DNA of 51,292 nucleotides from Clostridia bacterium (GTDB lineage Bacteria > Bacillota > Clostridia > Christensenellales > UBA3700). Below, piece by piece: positions 19,189 to 28,005 of the stretch. The stretch lies in assembly GCA_029060025.1 (NCBI GenBank), contig JAIDUV010000066.1, forward strand, positions 1 to 51,292. Direction: 5' to 3'. Under the pieces are notes generated by a model, which was not told the DNA's origin, made no database searches, and worked only from the letters and a program-made list of their open reading frames with translations. The position numbers were made by a program, and so were the translations under genes. The first letter of the stretch is position 1; every line of letters begins with the position of its first letter.

Positions 19189-20079
19189 TTAGATTTTAAA
19201 TATAATCGTCAATACTTCGTTGCTATATTCGGCAGTGATTTCGCCGCCTAATTGTTTTGTGAGTTGTTTTGCGATAGATAAGCCAAGACCTGTGGAATAC
19301 TTGCCGTTTTCCACAGTAAAAAATCTGTCGAAGAGTTTTCCGACATCGACGTTGTTGAGATTGCGCGCGGTGTTGGAAAAACTTATTGTTCCGTCTTCTT
19401 TTACATTGACGGAAAAGTCGCCGTCACTGTACTTAATCGCATTTTCGATTATGTTTGAAAAGATTCTTGTCAAAGAGTTTTTGTCGGTGATACGTAGCAC
19501 GGCGCTTTCGCAAGCGGTTATTTTTGGTATGATATCTCTTTGGCAAAATTTAGTATAAAAAGAAAACAAAGTCTCTTGCAATAAGCAGTTGACGTCAAGT
19601 TTTTCAAATTGTTGGTTTTTTTCTGAAGTCGTATTTGTTGCGACAGAATATTTAAAGAGTTCTTCCGACAGCGTTTTGAGCGCATTTGCCCTTTCGGATA
19701 TTATCGCAAGATATTTATCTATTTTGTCGCGACTTGTTTCTTCTTTTATCATATCGGTATATCCGCATATCGCGGTAAGGGGAGTGCGTATATCGTGGGC
19801 GACGTTGGTAATTGCCGACTTGAGTTCTTTATCGCCGTTGACATACGTCAGTTCTTTTTCTCTCAACTCGCTTATCTTTGCATTTAGCGAGCAGGCAAGA
19901 GCGGATATATCTTTGTCGGCGCAAGATATATTTATCAAAGCGTTGGTGTTGCCTTGAATCAACTTGGAGAATTGCTCTTTTATTTCTTTTGCGGCTTTTT
20001 TCATTATCAGTATTTTTGCGGTCAGTATTATAAGGGCGATGGCAATCGCCAAACTTAAAAGTATCAAAAATATTTCCAT
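19189..20079 (-). CDS. Sensor histidine kinase, lantibiotic-transporter type
   Basis: A 296-residue membrane kinase. One N-terminal transmembrane helix (residues about 3-26) and no extracellular sensor loop are visible. The HisKA H-box has His95 in NVAHDIRTPLTAICGY. HATPase_c boxes: NIIENAIKYSDG (N), LFDRFFTVENG (F), STGLGLSIAKQL (G). GCAAAGGAGAG precedes the ATG. Kinases lacking a sensor typically read the activity of their partner ABC transporter, as in Bce/LanFEG modules; the permease genes just upstream support this. Its cognate regulator is at 22990, at the other end of the cluster. Confidence 0.88.
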   Translation of the reverse strand: MEIFLILLSLAIAIALIILTAKILIMKKAAKEIKEQFSKLIQGNTNALINISCADKDISALACSLNAKISELREKELTYVNGDKELKSAITNVAHDIRTPLTAICGYTDMIKEETSRDKIDKYLAIISERANALKTLSEELFKYSVATNTTSEKNQQFEKLDVNCLLQETLFSFYTKFCQRDIIPKITACESAVLRITDKNSLTRIFSNIIENAIKYSDGDFSVNVKEDGTISFSNTARNLNNVDVGKLFDRFFTVENGKYSTGLGLSIAKQLTKQLGGEITAEYSNEVLTIIFKI

Positions 20080-20173
20080 AATCTCTCCTTTGCTTTCTTT
20101 ATATCAGTCTTCTTGAATAATTTTATTCCTATTTATGCAGTAATGTCAATGTAGGAAAAGCATTTGTTAGGTA

Positions 20174-20207
20174 GCGTTGCGCAATCGTCAATGAGATTGC
20201 GCAACGC
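20174..20207 (-). promoter_or_regulatory. Strong hairpin between permease and kinase genes
   Basis: GCGTTGCGCAATC (20174-20186) pairs perfectly with its complement (20195-20207), 13 bp with an 8-nt loop. No good T-run follows on the minus strand, so it may attenuate or stabilise the message and lower kinase expression relative to the transporter. Confidence 0.6.
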
Positions 20208-20224
20208 AAATTTAGGGGGTTATG

Positions 20225-21061
20225 TCACTTTAAATTAGTTTTGTTGAATATAAGCATACCCGCGCCGTTGGTCGCGCATATCCAGCCAAGGTTGTAAAGC
20301 ATCGGTTGCCATCTGAAGTCGTAGTTGAGAGTAATTTGCAAGTCTTGTCCAGTCGGCAAGAAATCTAACATAAATTTGCAAAAGTCAAGCGTAGACTTTC
20401 CCGGCAACTCGGGATTGGGAACTTTTTTGTAATAAGGTATGCCAAATAATTCTGCGTCCACGTAAATATAAGGCGGTATGCTCAAAACAGCGTCAAAGAC
20501 GAATATGGCGAGGAAATAACTTACTATAATCAACGATAGCGAAATGAGTAGCGCAGCGATTTGGTTCTTGCTTGTCATAGTGATAAAAGTAAATATAGAA
20601 GAGTATGCAAGTACCATTAGCGCACCTTCCGATATAAGCAAATATATATTCTTTGCGGGGACGGTGATCTTGCCAAACAGCGGAAGTGTAAGTATGCAGA
20701 AAAATAGTTGATAGACTATAATGAGCGCAATAGATATTATGCTTGTCGTCAGCAAGTTGGCGGCGTATATTTGGCTTTTCCTATAACTTATTATGATTTT
20801 GTTTTTCAAAGTCCCATTTTGAAAGTCCGCACCGAAGATCACGCTACAGATCACGGCGACGGTTGCGGCGGGTATGGGAAGACCTATCAAGCCATATCCG
20901 AAAGCAAGTATTTCCGCGCTCGATTCCGATATGGGGGTGTAAGGGACAAAGCGTATTATTATAGGCGTCAAGATTGAATACAAAATATACGCGGAAAAGA
21001 ATATCCAAAAAGTTGCGCTTTTGACCAATCTTGTGAAATTGGCGCGTAATAATTTTATCAT
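20225..21061 (-). CDS. ABC-2-type permease, LanE/LanG-like (second)
   Basis: A 278-residue, six-helix ABC transporter permease. It is clearly paralogous to the next permease: both begin MIKLL(R/K)ANF(T/A)R with a following KSATFWI motif, both have GADFQNGTLKNKIIISYRKS-type loops, and both end in a W(Q)M/LLYNLG region. By family this pair forms the membrane channel of a lantibiotic-immunity or bacitracin-type exporter. AAAGGAGGAAG precedes the ATG; 27 bp separate it from the upstream permease. Confidence 0.85.
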   Translation of the reverse strand: MIKLLRANFTRLVKSATFWIFFSAYILYSILTPIIIRFVPYTPISESSAEILAFGYGLIGLPIPAATVAVICSVIFGADFQNGTLKNKIIISYRKSQIYAANLLTTSIISIALIIVYQLFFCILTLPLFGKITVPAKNIYLLISEGALMVLAYSSIFTFITMTSKNQIAALLISLSLIIVSYFLAIFVFDAVLSIPPYIYVDAELFGIPYYKKVPNPELPGKSTLDFCKFMLDFLPTGQDLQITLNYDFRWQPMLYNLGWICATNGAGMLIFNKTNLK

Positions 21062-21088
21062 TGGGGTCTTCCTCCTTTAAAAATTTTG

Positions 21089-21946
21089 TTACTTGATATT
21101 CGACTTTTTGAAGACGGCTATTCCTACGCCGCTCGTTGCTGTAATTAAACCTAGTGAGTACAGAAGCATTTGCCAGGTGTGAGAATATCCTCCGTTTGAT
21201 ATTTGCGCGCTCTGTCCGCTTGGGAAGAAATCAAGCAAAAATTGGCAAAAACCGCGTACCGCTTTACTCGGATAATACGGATTAGGGACGTCGGTCAAAA
21301 GTACGTCGCCGAATTCGTCGCGCATTAAATTGCCAAATTCGTCTATCATAAAGTCTTTTATGAAAGGCGGAATATTATTTGTATAATAGTGGGCAGCAAA
21401 GGCTATAAGCGCTCCGCAGGTCAATACTACTAACGAGATTATTACTGCGGCGGTGGAGTTTTTGCTAACCATTACTATCAAGGTCATTACCGCAGAGTAC
21501 GTCATAAGCATAAGCGCGCCGTTGACTAACATCCAAATTATCGTACTTGCGGACGACGTGAACTTGCCGAGCAACGGCATTCCCAATATGAAGAATACCA
21601 AAAGATAAATTACGCTCAGCGCAAGCGATAAAATCATCATTGTCAAAAGGTTGGCAAGATAGATATAAGTCTTTGACTGACCGATAATGATTTTATTTTT
21701 TAAAGTTCCGTTGTGAAAATCTGCGCTGAAGATAATGCAGCATAAAAGCGCTATGAGTACTCCTTGCATCGGAAACCATTCTATACCGTAATTGAGCGAA
21801 AGCATTTTGTCGCTTGTTATACGTTCAAAACTACTGTTTTCAATAACCGCGATAATAATGGGATATAATGCGTATAATGCTACCAATATCCAAAAAGTCG
21901 CGCTTTTTATTACTCTTGCAAAATTGGCTTTAAGGAGTTTAATCAT
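21089..21946 (-). CDS. ABC-2-type permease, LanE/LanG-like (first)
   Basis: A 285-residue permease with six predicted helices. It shares with the neighbouring permease the opening MIKLLKANFARVIKSATFWI, the loop SADFHNGTLKNKIIIGQS and the ending YSLGLITATSGVGIAVF. Its ATG overlaps the last 8 bp of the ATPase gene, so translation is coupled. Together with the ATPase and second permease it makes a heteromeric exporter of the LanFEG kind, which normally protects the membrane from lantibiotics or similar peptides. Confidence 0.86.
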   Translation of the reverse strand: MIKLLKANFARVIKSATFWILVALYALYPIIIAVIENSSFERITSDKMLSLNYGIEWFPMQGVLIALLCCIIFSADFHNGTLKNKIIIGQSKTYIYLANLLTMMILSLALSVIYLLVFFILGMPLLGKFTSSASTIIWMLVNGALMLMTYSAVMTLIVMVSKNSTAAVIISLVVLTCGALIAFAAHYYTNNIPPFIKDFMIDEFGNLMRDEFGDVLLTDVPNPYYPSKAVRGFCQFLLDFFPSGQSAQISNGGYSHTWQMLLYSLGLITATSGVGIAVFKKSNIK

Positions 21947-22853
21947 TACTTTCGCCTCCCAGAAGATTGATATAATAAGACTCCAAAGTTTCGTCTTTTT
22001 CGCTTACTTTGATAAGCGTAATGCCGTGGCACTTGAGAATATCGCTCAATGCAGATATACTTATCTCGCCGTAAAGTTCGCCTTCCGTGGGGGAAGTAAG
22101 TTTGTATTGCAGATGCGTTTTGTCGAGAGCAGAGCAAAGTTCGACGGCGGTGTCGACTTTGAATACGATACGCTTTTTGAGACTGTCCTCGAGTTGGTCT
22201 TTGGTGATTTCTTTGAGTATCTTGCCTTTGTCGATAAAGCCGTAGTGCGTGGCTATTTTGGAAAGTTCGTCGAGAATATGGCTTGAGATCAAAAAGGTAA
22301 TGTTACGTTCTTTGTTAAGTTTGAGTATGATTTCCCTTATTTCCACTATGCCTTGCGGGTCAAGTCCGTTGATAGGTTCGTCAAGCACGACGAAGTCTGG
22401 ATCGGAGGCTAGCGCCATTGCAATACCAAGTCTTTGGCGCATACCCAGAGAAAAATTGCGGATGGGCTTTTTGCCGGTATCTTTGAGGTCAACCATTTCA
22501 AGGAGTTTGTCAATTCCGTCAAACGACGGTTTGCCAAGCAACAAAAATTGCTGTTTGAGATTGTCTTTGGCGCTCATACTGCCGTATAGCGCGGGGGATT
22601 CGACAATCCCGCCCATTCGTCTGCGAGCGCTGTAAATCTCTTTGCCAGTATATGGCGCGCCGAATATTGAATAAGTACCTATCGTAGGTGATTGAAGCCC
22701 GCAGATAATACGTATCAACGTGGTTTTACCTGCGCCGTTTTTTCCGACGAGTCCGTATATTGCGCCTTGAGGCACACGCATATTTACGCCGTCGAGAGCG
22801 AGATACTTGCGGTACTTTTTGGACAAACCGTCCGCCGTTAAACAATATTCCAT
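21939..22853 (-). CDS. ABC transporter ATPase, LanF/BcrA-like
   Basis: A 304-residue ATPase that powers the two permeases downstream. Walker A GLVGKNGAGKTTL, signature NFSLGMRQRLGIAMAL, Walker B DFVVLDEPINGLDP and switch ISSHILDEL are all intact. The C-terminal 90 residues are the extension typical of BcrA/LanF proteins. The start at 22853 (MEYCLTADGLSKKYRKY) follows AAAGGAG; the open frame to 22913 is not coding. It is second in the operon after the response regulator. Bacitracin or lantibiotic resistance is the expected role. Confidence 0.9.
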   Translation of the reverse strand: MEYCLTADGLSKKYRKYLALDGVNMRVPQGAIYGLVGKNGAGKTTLIRIICGLQSPTIGTYSIFGAPYTGKEIYSARRRMGGIVESPALYGSMSAKDNLKQQFLLLGKPSFDGIDKLLEMVDLKDTGKKPIRNFSLGMRQRLGIAMALASDPDFVVLDEPINGLDPQGIVEIREIILKLNKERNITFLISSHILDELSKIATHYGFIDKGKILKEITKDQLEDSLKKRIVFKVDTAVELCSALDKTHLQYKLTSPTEGELYGEISISALSDILKCHGITLIKVSEKDETLESYYINLLGGESND

Positions 22854-22989
22854 AGTAGGCTCCTTTGATTGTCGGTACTCAATGCGCTCCTGGTATAAGA
22901 TAGCCCAACGCATTCGTACTTTGATATTTGCGTACCTTTATATTATCGTAAATAAATCAAGGAATTTATAAAAAAACGTCAATATTTTG

Positions 22990-23652
22990 TTAAGATTTTA
23001 ATTTATATCCGATACCCCATACCGCTTGAATGTAGTCTTTGTCAGTCGCCGTCTTGAGTTTTGCGCGCAAGTTGGCAATATGAGTGCGCAACGAACTCTC
23101 TTCGCAGTCGGGCGTGAGGTCTTCGATTTGGGTCATTATTGCGTCTTTGGAAAAGACTTTGTCGGGATTTTGCATAAGAGTATAGAGTATTGCAAATTCC
23201 GTCTTTGTGAGTTTGAGGGGCGTACCTTTTACGCTTGCGCTGTAAGTCGAAAGGTCTAACGATATGTCTTCAAATTCAAGCCTGTCCTTTTTGCGCGCGC
23301 TTTCTCGCAGGTGCACGCTTATTCTGGCAAGCAGTTCCTTTATATCAAAAGGCTTGGTCACGTAATCTACCGCGCCGGAAAGCAATAAGTTGACTTTGTT
23401 GTCGATATCTACTTTGGCGCTCACGACGATAACTGGGATGTTTTGGATTTTCGGCAAGAGTTCCTCGCCCGAGAGCCCCGGCAACATAAGGTCGAGCAAA
23501 ATCAAATCGGGGCGGTTGTTTTGAATTACGTACAGCGCTTCAGTACCCGAATAGGCTCTGGCAACCGCGTAGTTGTTTTTTTCCAACAACTCTTGCAACA
23601 TATCGCCAATGTATACGTCGTCGTCAATTATCAATATCGTTTTATTTTGCAT
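22990..23652 (-). CDS. OmpR/PhoB-family response regulator
   Basis: A 220-residue regulator. The receiver domain starts TILIIDDDVYIGDMLQELL and has the phospho-acceptor Asp in LILLDLMLPGLSG and the switch Lys in YVTKPFDIKEL. The C-terminal winged helix holds LTKTEFAILYTLMQNPDKVF and ESSLRTHIANLRAKLK. The true start is ATG 23652 (ACGAGGC before it). The open frame continues about 93 codons upstream, but those codons lie in the dispersed-repeat block and are not protein. It heads the transporter operon from the promoter at 23686 and presumably responds to the kinase at 19189. Confidence 0.92.
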   Translation of the reverse strand: MQNKTILIIDDDVYIGDMLQELLEKNNYAVARAYSGTEALYVIQNNRPDLILLDLMLPGLSGEELLPKIQNIPVIVVSAKVDIDNKVNLLLSGAVDYVTKPFDIKELLARISVHLRESARKKDRLEFEDISLDLSTYSASVKGTPLKLTKTEFAILYTLMQNPDKVFSKDAIMTQIEDLTPDCEESSLRTHIANLRAKLKTATDKDYIQAVWGIGYKLKS

Positions 23653-23685
23653 ACAAGCCTCGTTTGAATAAAAATCATTAGTTTT

Positions 23686-23714
23686 AGTATATTTTACTTT
23701 TTGAAATTTGTCAA
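23686..23714 (-). promoter_or_regulatory. Consensus promoter of the RR-ABC-HK operon
   Basis: On the minus strand: TTGACA (23709-23714), a 17-bp spacer, TATACT (23686-23691). It lies 34 bp before the response-regulator ATG. Confidence 0.75.
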
Positions 23715-23805
23715 TATGGGATTGAGATTTCTCCGCGCCGCTACCGACCAAGCGAAAATGTCGTAAGGCTCCATTTTGTTGATACTTAATAAAAGGATTA
23801 GATCT

Positions 23806-23993
23806 CTCGACTACGCTCGAGATGACGGGGCGTGCGTCACAACCTAAATATACGCAATAACTTTGGCAAGCAAAGTAATTGCTAGACGTATGGTTGGACT
23901 TCGCCCTACCGACCAAACGAAAATGTCGCAAGGCTCCATTTTGTCGGTACTTTTTAAACGGATGGAGACCTCTCGACTACGCTCGAGGTGACA
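23806..23993. repeat. Dispersed palindromic repeat block, copy 2
   Basis: The 400-bp space between the regulator and veg carries a near copy of the block at 6550-6745: CTCGACTACGCTCGAG units at both ends, GTGCGTCACAACC, the AACTTTGGCAAGCAAAGT inverted pair, and CCGACCAAACGAAAATGTCG with TTTTGTCGGTACTT. A further partial copy (GACCAAGCGAAAATGTCGTA) lies at 23747-23766. This block creates the false N-terminal extension of the regulator frame. No gene is seen in the space. Confidence 0.72.
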
Positions 23994-24052
23994 TAATTGA
24001 TATTTTTATTTAGTATAGGTTTTTTTTTGATTAAGTTGGACATAATTGCAGT

Positions 24053-24292
24053 ATGAGAGAAATTATCAAACACATTGATGAAGTAAAAAGAAGAGTGGGG
24101 CTTATCGTAGGTCAGCCCTTGACTTTTGAGGTAAACAAAGGTCGCAATAAGTTTGTCAAATTCGACGGATATATTCAGGACGCATATCCCGCGATATTTA
24201 CAGTGCGGTGTATGATAGAGGGCGAGGAAGAATTGCTTTCTTATTCATACAATGATATACTGACTCGCAACGTTCGGATAAATAAAAAATAG
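24053..24292 (+). CDS. veg: Veg protein
   Basis: A 79-residue protein matching the Veg family (formerly DUF1021), known in Bacillus as an abundant small protein linked to biofilm and sporulation genes. The body is VGLIVGQPLTFEVNKGRNK, then FDGYIQDAYPAIFTVRC and SYSYNDILTRNVRI, the canonical pattern. No ribosome site is visible before the ATG, and a CATAAT (24041-24046) ends 6 bp before it, so the message may be leaderless. Veg followed by a SPOCS-LysM gene and then ispE is a common clostridial order; here ispE is 4 kb away. Confidence 0.9.
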   Translation: MREIIKHIDEVKRRVGLIVGQPLTFEVNKGRNKFVKFDGYIQDAYPAIFTVRCMIEGEEELLSYSYNDILTRNVRINKK

Positions 24293-24297
24293 TTTTT

Positions 24298-24327
24298 GTC
24301 ATAATGCCGTATTCAACGCAATATACT
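24298..24327 (+). promoter_or_regulatory. Possible sigma-E promoter of the sipL-like gene
   Basis: GTCATAAT (24298-24305), 14 bp, then AATATACT (24320-24327), close to the mother-cell sigma-E pattern (GTCATATT / CATACANT). A SipL homologue would be expected under sigma-E. The call rests on two short boxes. Confidence 0.45.
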
Positions 24328-24357
24328 ATGGTGTAAAAACAACAGTGCGGAGGATAT

Positions 24358-25857
24358 ATGGCAATCAATACAATATTTAAGAGCGTAGGCTCGGATTATG
24401 AAAGAAATCTGGACGGAAAACAAATAGTAACGCAATGCAACTTTGACACGACGTCCAAGGGCGGTGTGACGAAAGTGTGCGCCTTGTCGAGCGACGCTCA
24501 AATCACCAAGGTGCAGGCGCTGTCAAAACAAATCAAGATAAGCGGAAGAGTTTCGCTCAAACTCGTCTATCTTGACGGCGAAGGCAGACTTGGCAGTTTT
24601 GACTATATCTCCGACTTCTCGGAAGACATTGCCGACGATGCGGTAATCGCAGATATGCCGTGCTTGGTAAGAGCAAGTATAGTAGACAGCGTGTCGAGCA
24701 TATCGGGAGCGGAAATAAAGGTGCAGACGGTGGTCGAATTATCGCCTACGGTCGTGGAAATAAGTACCGTCGAACTTCTTGAAGAAGGCGAGGGCGCTTT
24801 GGCTTTGCGCAAAGAGCAGGACTATCAAAGATATATCGCTACTGTCAACGAAGAACTGGAAGTCAGCGAAGAATACGCCTGTGGAGCAAGAGTGGACGAC
24901 GTGCTTTTCTATGATTCTAAAGTCTTGGTCTGCAACGTAGACAACGACGACGAAAAGTTGACGGTCAGCGGTCAATTGGAAATCAGCGTGATTTATTCCA
25001 GCGAAGGCGTTCAAGCCACTAAGAATATCAATTTGCCTTTTGTGCAAGAACTTGCAGCCAGAGGAGAGAATCTGCGCGCTTGCATAGTGGCAAATATTAA
25101 GGACAGCAGACTTATCATTGAGGGCAACGAAAACGACAATACTCTCAAGATGATAATCTGCATATCGTTGCAAGGATTCGTAATGCAAATCGAGAAGACT
25201 TCGGCAATAGTAGATTTGTATTCGCCCACCAACGCTTTGCAAGTAAGTAAAGAGACGATATGCTTTGACAGACAAAACGGCGTGATGCGTTTTGAGGAAA
25301 GAATAAGCGGAAGCGTGGCTGTCGACGACGGCGACGAGGGTATCAAGAATATCATAAGCAGTGTGGTCACTCAAAATACACTTTCCAATATTGTGGCAAT
25401 GCAAGACTGCATACTTGCCGAAGGTATACTCAATACTTGCGTGATCTATATGAGCGAGGGCGGCAATATCAAGTGTATTCAAGTAGAATTGCCGTACTCA
25501 TTGCAGTTTGACAAAGAGGGCGTAGCGTCAGGCGACGTACTTTGCGGAAGTGTAATTGCGACGGATTGCTCGCACAAAGTCAAGAGAGACAGAGAAGTTG
25601 AGTTGACGGCAAATATCGTATTGTCGGTATGCTCCAAAACACCAATAGAAAACGTAGTGATTAAGTCGCTTGAAGAGGGCGAGTGTCTTGAGGTCAACTC
25701 AAGCGCAATCAGCGTCTACCTCCCAAGTAAGGGCGAGAGTATATGGCAAGTTGCCAAGACTTTGGGTATGTCCATAGAAAGCATAATGGAGCAAAATCCA
25801 AATTTGAATGACGTAATGCAAGGTGACGAAAGAATCGTAATTTATCGCGAAGTGTAA
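24358..25857 (+). CDS. SPOCS-LysM spore coat morphogenesis protein, SipL-like
   Basis: A 499-residue protein with repeated DUF3794 (SPOCS) modules and a C-terminal LysM. SPOCS segments lie at about 30-130, 180-290 and 320-430 (for example KISGRVSLKLVYLDGEG, LTVSGQLEISVIYSSEGVQ, GILNTCVIYMSEGGNIKC). LysM spans about residues 455-498 (GESIWQVAKTLGMSIESIME, NPNLNDVMQGDERIVIY). The length and domain order match C. difficile SipL, which binds SpoIVA through LysM and anchors the coat on the forespore. GCGGAGGATAT precedes the ATG. A sigma-E-like promoter lies 30 bp upstream and a terminator follows. Confidence 0.85.
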   Translation: MAINTIFKSVGSDYERNLDGKQIVTQCNFDTTSKGGVTKVCALSSDAQITKVQALSKQIKISGRVSLKLVYLDGEGRLGSFDYISDFSEDIADDAVIADMPCLVRASIVDSVSSISGAEIKVQTVVELSPTVVEISTVELLEEGEGALALRKEQDYQRYIATVNEELEVSEEYACGARVDDVLFYDSKVLVCNVDNDDEKLTVSGQLEISVIYSSEGVQATKNINLPFVQELAARGENLRACIVANIKDSRLIIEGNENDNTLKMIICISLQGFVMQIEKTSAIVDLYSPTNALQVSKETICFDRQNGVMRFEERISGSVAVDDGDEGIKNIISSVVTQNTLSNIVAMQDCILAEGILNTCVIYMSEGGNIKCIQVELPYSLQFDKEGVASGDVLCGSVIATDCSHKVKRDREVELTANIVLSVCSKTPIENVVIKSLEEGECLEVNSSAISVYLPSKGESIWQVAKTLGMSIESIMEQNPNLNDVMQGDERIVIYREV

Positions 25858-25889
25858 AGCACATCAGAACGTCAATAACGTATTATAAT

Positions 25890-25931
25890 AAGATCTCGCC
25901 GTGACGGCGAGGTCTTATGCTTTTTATTTTT
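25890..25931 (+). terminator. Intrinsic terminator after the sipL-like gene
   Basis: A 12-bp stem built on CTCGCCG (25895-25901) and CGGCGAG (25905-25911), extended by AAGA/TCTT, loop TGA, followed by a T-rich tract (TTTTTATTTTT). Confidence 0.85.
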
Positions 25932-25934
25932 ATA

Positions 25935-26035
25935 CTGATAGGATTTCTCCACTTCGGTCGTAAGGAGCGAAGCGACGGCATAGCGAGCAAGCAGATGCGT
26001 CTTGTGCGAGCAGCAATGACATCTGGGCTTGTCCC
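25935..26035. repeat. Degenerate palindromic intergenic repeat
   Basis: GGATTTCTCCACTTCGGTCG and GGAGCGAAGCGACGG, then AGCAATGACATC, form a worn relative of the REP-like family (the same idea as 6494-6520). No gene is seen. Confidence 0.45.
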
Positions 26036-26129
26036 TTTACATAAAATTTGCACAATTTAGATTAGTTTTACAAGACGCGTATTGATATGGATAAGGCGTT
26101 ATGATAAAATAATAATGAAGAGGTGTTGT

Positions 26130-27017
26130 ATGGATAAGTTTATTCAGGGATGTATGCGAATTAAGGATTTGACGACCGCGCAAGTCAGAGAGTTGATTGA
26201 CTCAAATTTGGAGATGGGTATCAACGTATTTGACCACGCGGATATATACGGCGGAGGGCAGTGCGAAACGCTTTTTGGCAAAGCCCTCAAAGAAGCGCCG
26301 CAGTTGAGAGATAAAATAATTCTGCAGACCAAGGGCGGTATCGTCAAAGATTTGTCTTGTCACAGATACGACAACAGCGCCAACTATCTAATTGATTGCG
26401 TACACAAGAGCCTCAAAAGACTTGGCGTGGAAAGGGTGGATAGATTTCTTATCCACAGACCCGACGCGCTTTTCAACCCCGAAGAGACGGCGAAAGCCTT
26501 TGACAGACTTGTGCAAGAGGGCGCGGTCAATGAGTTTGGCGTAAGCAATTTTGCCGGTAGTCAAATAGCGCTTTTGCAATCAAGTTGCAAACAAAAAATT
26601 CGATATAATCAAGTGCGCGTAAGCATATTCCATTGTCCTATGATAGAATACGGTGTCAATTACAACCGTTATAACGACGCAGGCGTCAACAGAGACGGCG
26701 GCACTCTTGATTATTGCAGACTAAACGACGTGCAAATACAATGTTATTCGCCGTATAAGGGCAATAAAAAATCTTTTATTGGCGATTTAAAATATCCTAG
26801 ATTAAACAAACTTCTCAAAGAATTGGCGTTTAAATACGGCGTAACTCCCAATGCTATCGCAGCCGCCTGGTTGCTTAAGCATCCCGCCGGCTTTGCCGTC
26901 ATAAACGGTACTACACAGCCCGAGCGCGTAAAACAAATTGCAAATGCAAAGGATATTACTTTGACGCGCGGGGAGTGGTACGAACTGTATCAGTCTTTAG
27001 GACGTAAGTTGCCGTGA
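26130..27017 (+). CDS. Aldo/keto reductase
   Basis: A 295-residue NADPH-dependent oxidoreductase with an AKR TIM barrel. The catalytic tetrad is visible as Asp and Tyr in FDHADIYGGG, Lys in LQTKGGIV and His in RFLIHRPD. The C-terminal cofactor region includes VINGTTQPERVKQI. ATG 26130 follows AAGAGGTG; the frame open to 26082 has no ribosome site. The substrate cannot be told; YdhF-like enzymes are the nearest group by eye. It stands alone between the sipL-like gene and an XRE regulator. Confidence 0.86.
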   Translation: MDKFIQGCMRIKDLTTAQVRELIDSNLEMGINVFDHADIYGGGQCETLFGKALKEAPQLRDKIILQTKGGIVKDLSCHRYDNSANYLIDCVHKSLKRLGVERVDRFLIHRPDALFNPEETAKAFDRLVQEGAVNEFGVSNFAGSQIALLQSSCKQKIRYNQVRVSIFHCPMIEYGVNYNRYNDAGVNRDGGTLDYCRLNDVQIQCYSPYKGNKKSFIGDLKYPRLNKLLKELAFKYGVTPNAIAAAWLLKHPAGFAVINGTTQPERVKQIANAKDITLTRGEWYELYQSLGRKLP

Positions 27018-27133
27018 TGTCGCATTGAGCGTAGCGAAAGATCTTCTTTAAATATGATTAGATTTCTCCGCTACAATTGAAATTACAGAAATAATATGTT
27101 TTGTAATATTACTTATGAAATTTGATAAAATGG

Positions 27134-27574
27134 TTATATTTTTGTTCTGCCAATTACAAAGTCAATAGAGCAGTTAAGGCATTCAGCAATTTTTATTACG
27201 CTTTCTAACGAGGGCGTAGTCGTACCCTTTGACCAATAATACGCTACAGATTCTGAAATATTTGTTCGTTTACAAAGTTCATATCTTGAAATATCAAAAT
27301 GCTTACAAAGAAAAGGCAGTCTGTCTTTGAAAGGCGGGCAGGTTAGAAATTCATTTATATGATTTTCTACGTCAATACCTAATAAGTTTTCCATAGTACA
27401 TTGAAAATAATTTGCCATTCGTATGCTCATATCAAGAGATGGTATTTTTGTACCATTCAAATACTTATATATACTTGCCCTTGAGCAACCTATTATTTTA
27501 GCAAGAGTAGGCGCATTTAAGTTATTTTCCATCATCAAATCTTGAAGTTTTTCTATAAAGAGTGACAAATTCAT
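27134..27574 (-). CDS. Double-HTH XRE-family regulator (second)
   Basis: A 146-residue protein with two XRE HTH units. The first, about residues 8-65, has NLNAPTLAKIIGCSRASIYK and LNGTKIPSLDMSIRMANYF. The second, about 85-145, has ISRYELCKRTNISESVAYYW and SKGTTTPSLESVIKIAE. The architecture is the same as the protein at 6783, but the sequences are distant. It is divergent from a 72-residue protein with its own promoter (27625). Repression of the divergent gene is likely. Confidence 0.78.
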   Translation of the reverse strand: MNLSLFIEKLQDLMMENNLNAPTLAKIIGCSRASIYKYLNGTKIPSLDMSIRMANYFQCTMENLLGIDVENHINEFLTCPPFKDRLPFLCKHFDISRYELCKRTNISESVAYYWSKGTTTPSLESVIKIAECLNCSIDFVIGRTKI

Positions 27575-27624
27575 TCAAAATATTCTCCTTATAGCAATTA
27601 TTATCTAAAAAGACTACAAAATAC

Positions 27625-27653
27625 TTGCGTGTCGTCGTTTTAGATGGTATACT
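27625..27653 (+). promoter_or_regulatory. Promoter for the 27685 gene
   Basis: TTGCGT (27625-27630), a 17-bp spacer, TATACT (27648-27653), 31 bp before the ATG. Confidence 0.6.
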
Positions 27654-27684
27654 GGGAATATAAAAAACAAAGGAGGTATAAAAT

Positions 27685-27903
27685 ATGGCAACGAATGGTT
27701 TTAAAGACAGCATCATTACACCGCAGTTGGAAGTAGCCGGCAATGATAGCACGACAAAGATAGAAAAGCAAGATTTGTTACTTGATTTGAAAGTCTTGAT
27801 TAAAGAGTTTTATTGCGGTACGTTTACTAATGATGGACAGTCTTTATTATTGAATTTTTTCAATGGGCAAAAGTTTGCGCTGAACATTGAAGAGATTGCT
27901 TAA
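27685..27903 (+). CDS. Small hypothetical protein opposite a double-XRE gene
   Basis: A 72-residue soluble protein that I do not recognise. AAAGGAGGTA gives it a very strong ribosome site and it has its own promoter. The sequence is amphipathic (LLLDLKVLIKEFYCGTF, LLLNFFNGQKFALNIEEIA) without membrane segments. Placement mirrors the pair at 6783/7333, so it is probably the regulated partner of the XRE protein. Confidence 0.55.
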   Translation: MATNGFKDSIITPQLEVAGNDSTTKIEKQDLLLDLKVLIKEFYCGTFTNDGQSLLLNFFNGQKFALNIEEIA

Positions 27904-27954
27904 AAAAGTTTATTCAAAAGAAGAATGTCCGTCGATTTATTCGGCGGATTTTGT

Positions 27955-27984
27955 TTATAAAAAATCCCCCGAGTTTCGGGGGAT
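27955..27984 (-). terminator. Intrinsic terminator of the lipoprotein pair
   Basis: AATCCCCCGA (27963-27972) and TCGGGGGAT (27976-27984) form a GC-rich stem with a GTT loop. On the minus strand it is followed by TTTTTTAT. It ends the 28740-28006 unit. Confidence 0.85.
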
Positions 27985-28005
27985 AGAGAAGATAGGTATT
28001 GATAT

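Noticed and set aside
22990..23931. Open frame making a 313-residue response regulator
   Set aside because: The first 93 codons lie in the dispersed-repeat block; receiver homology and a ribosome site place the start at 23652.
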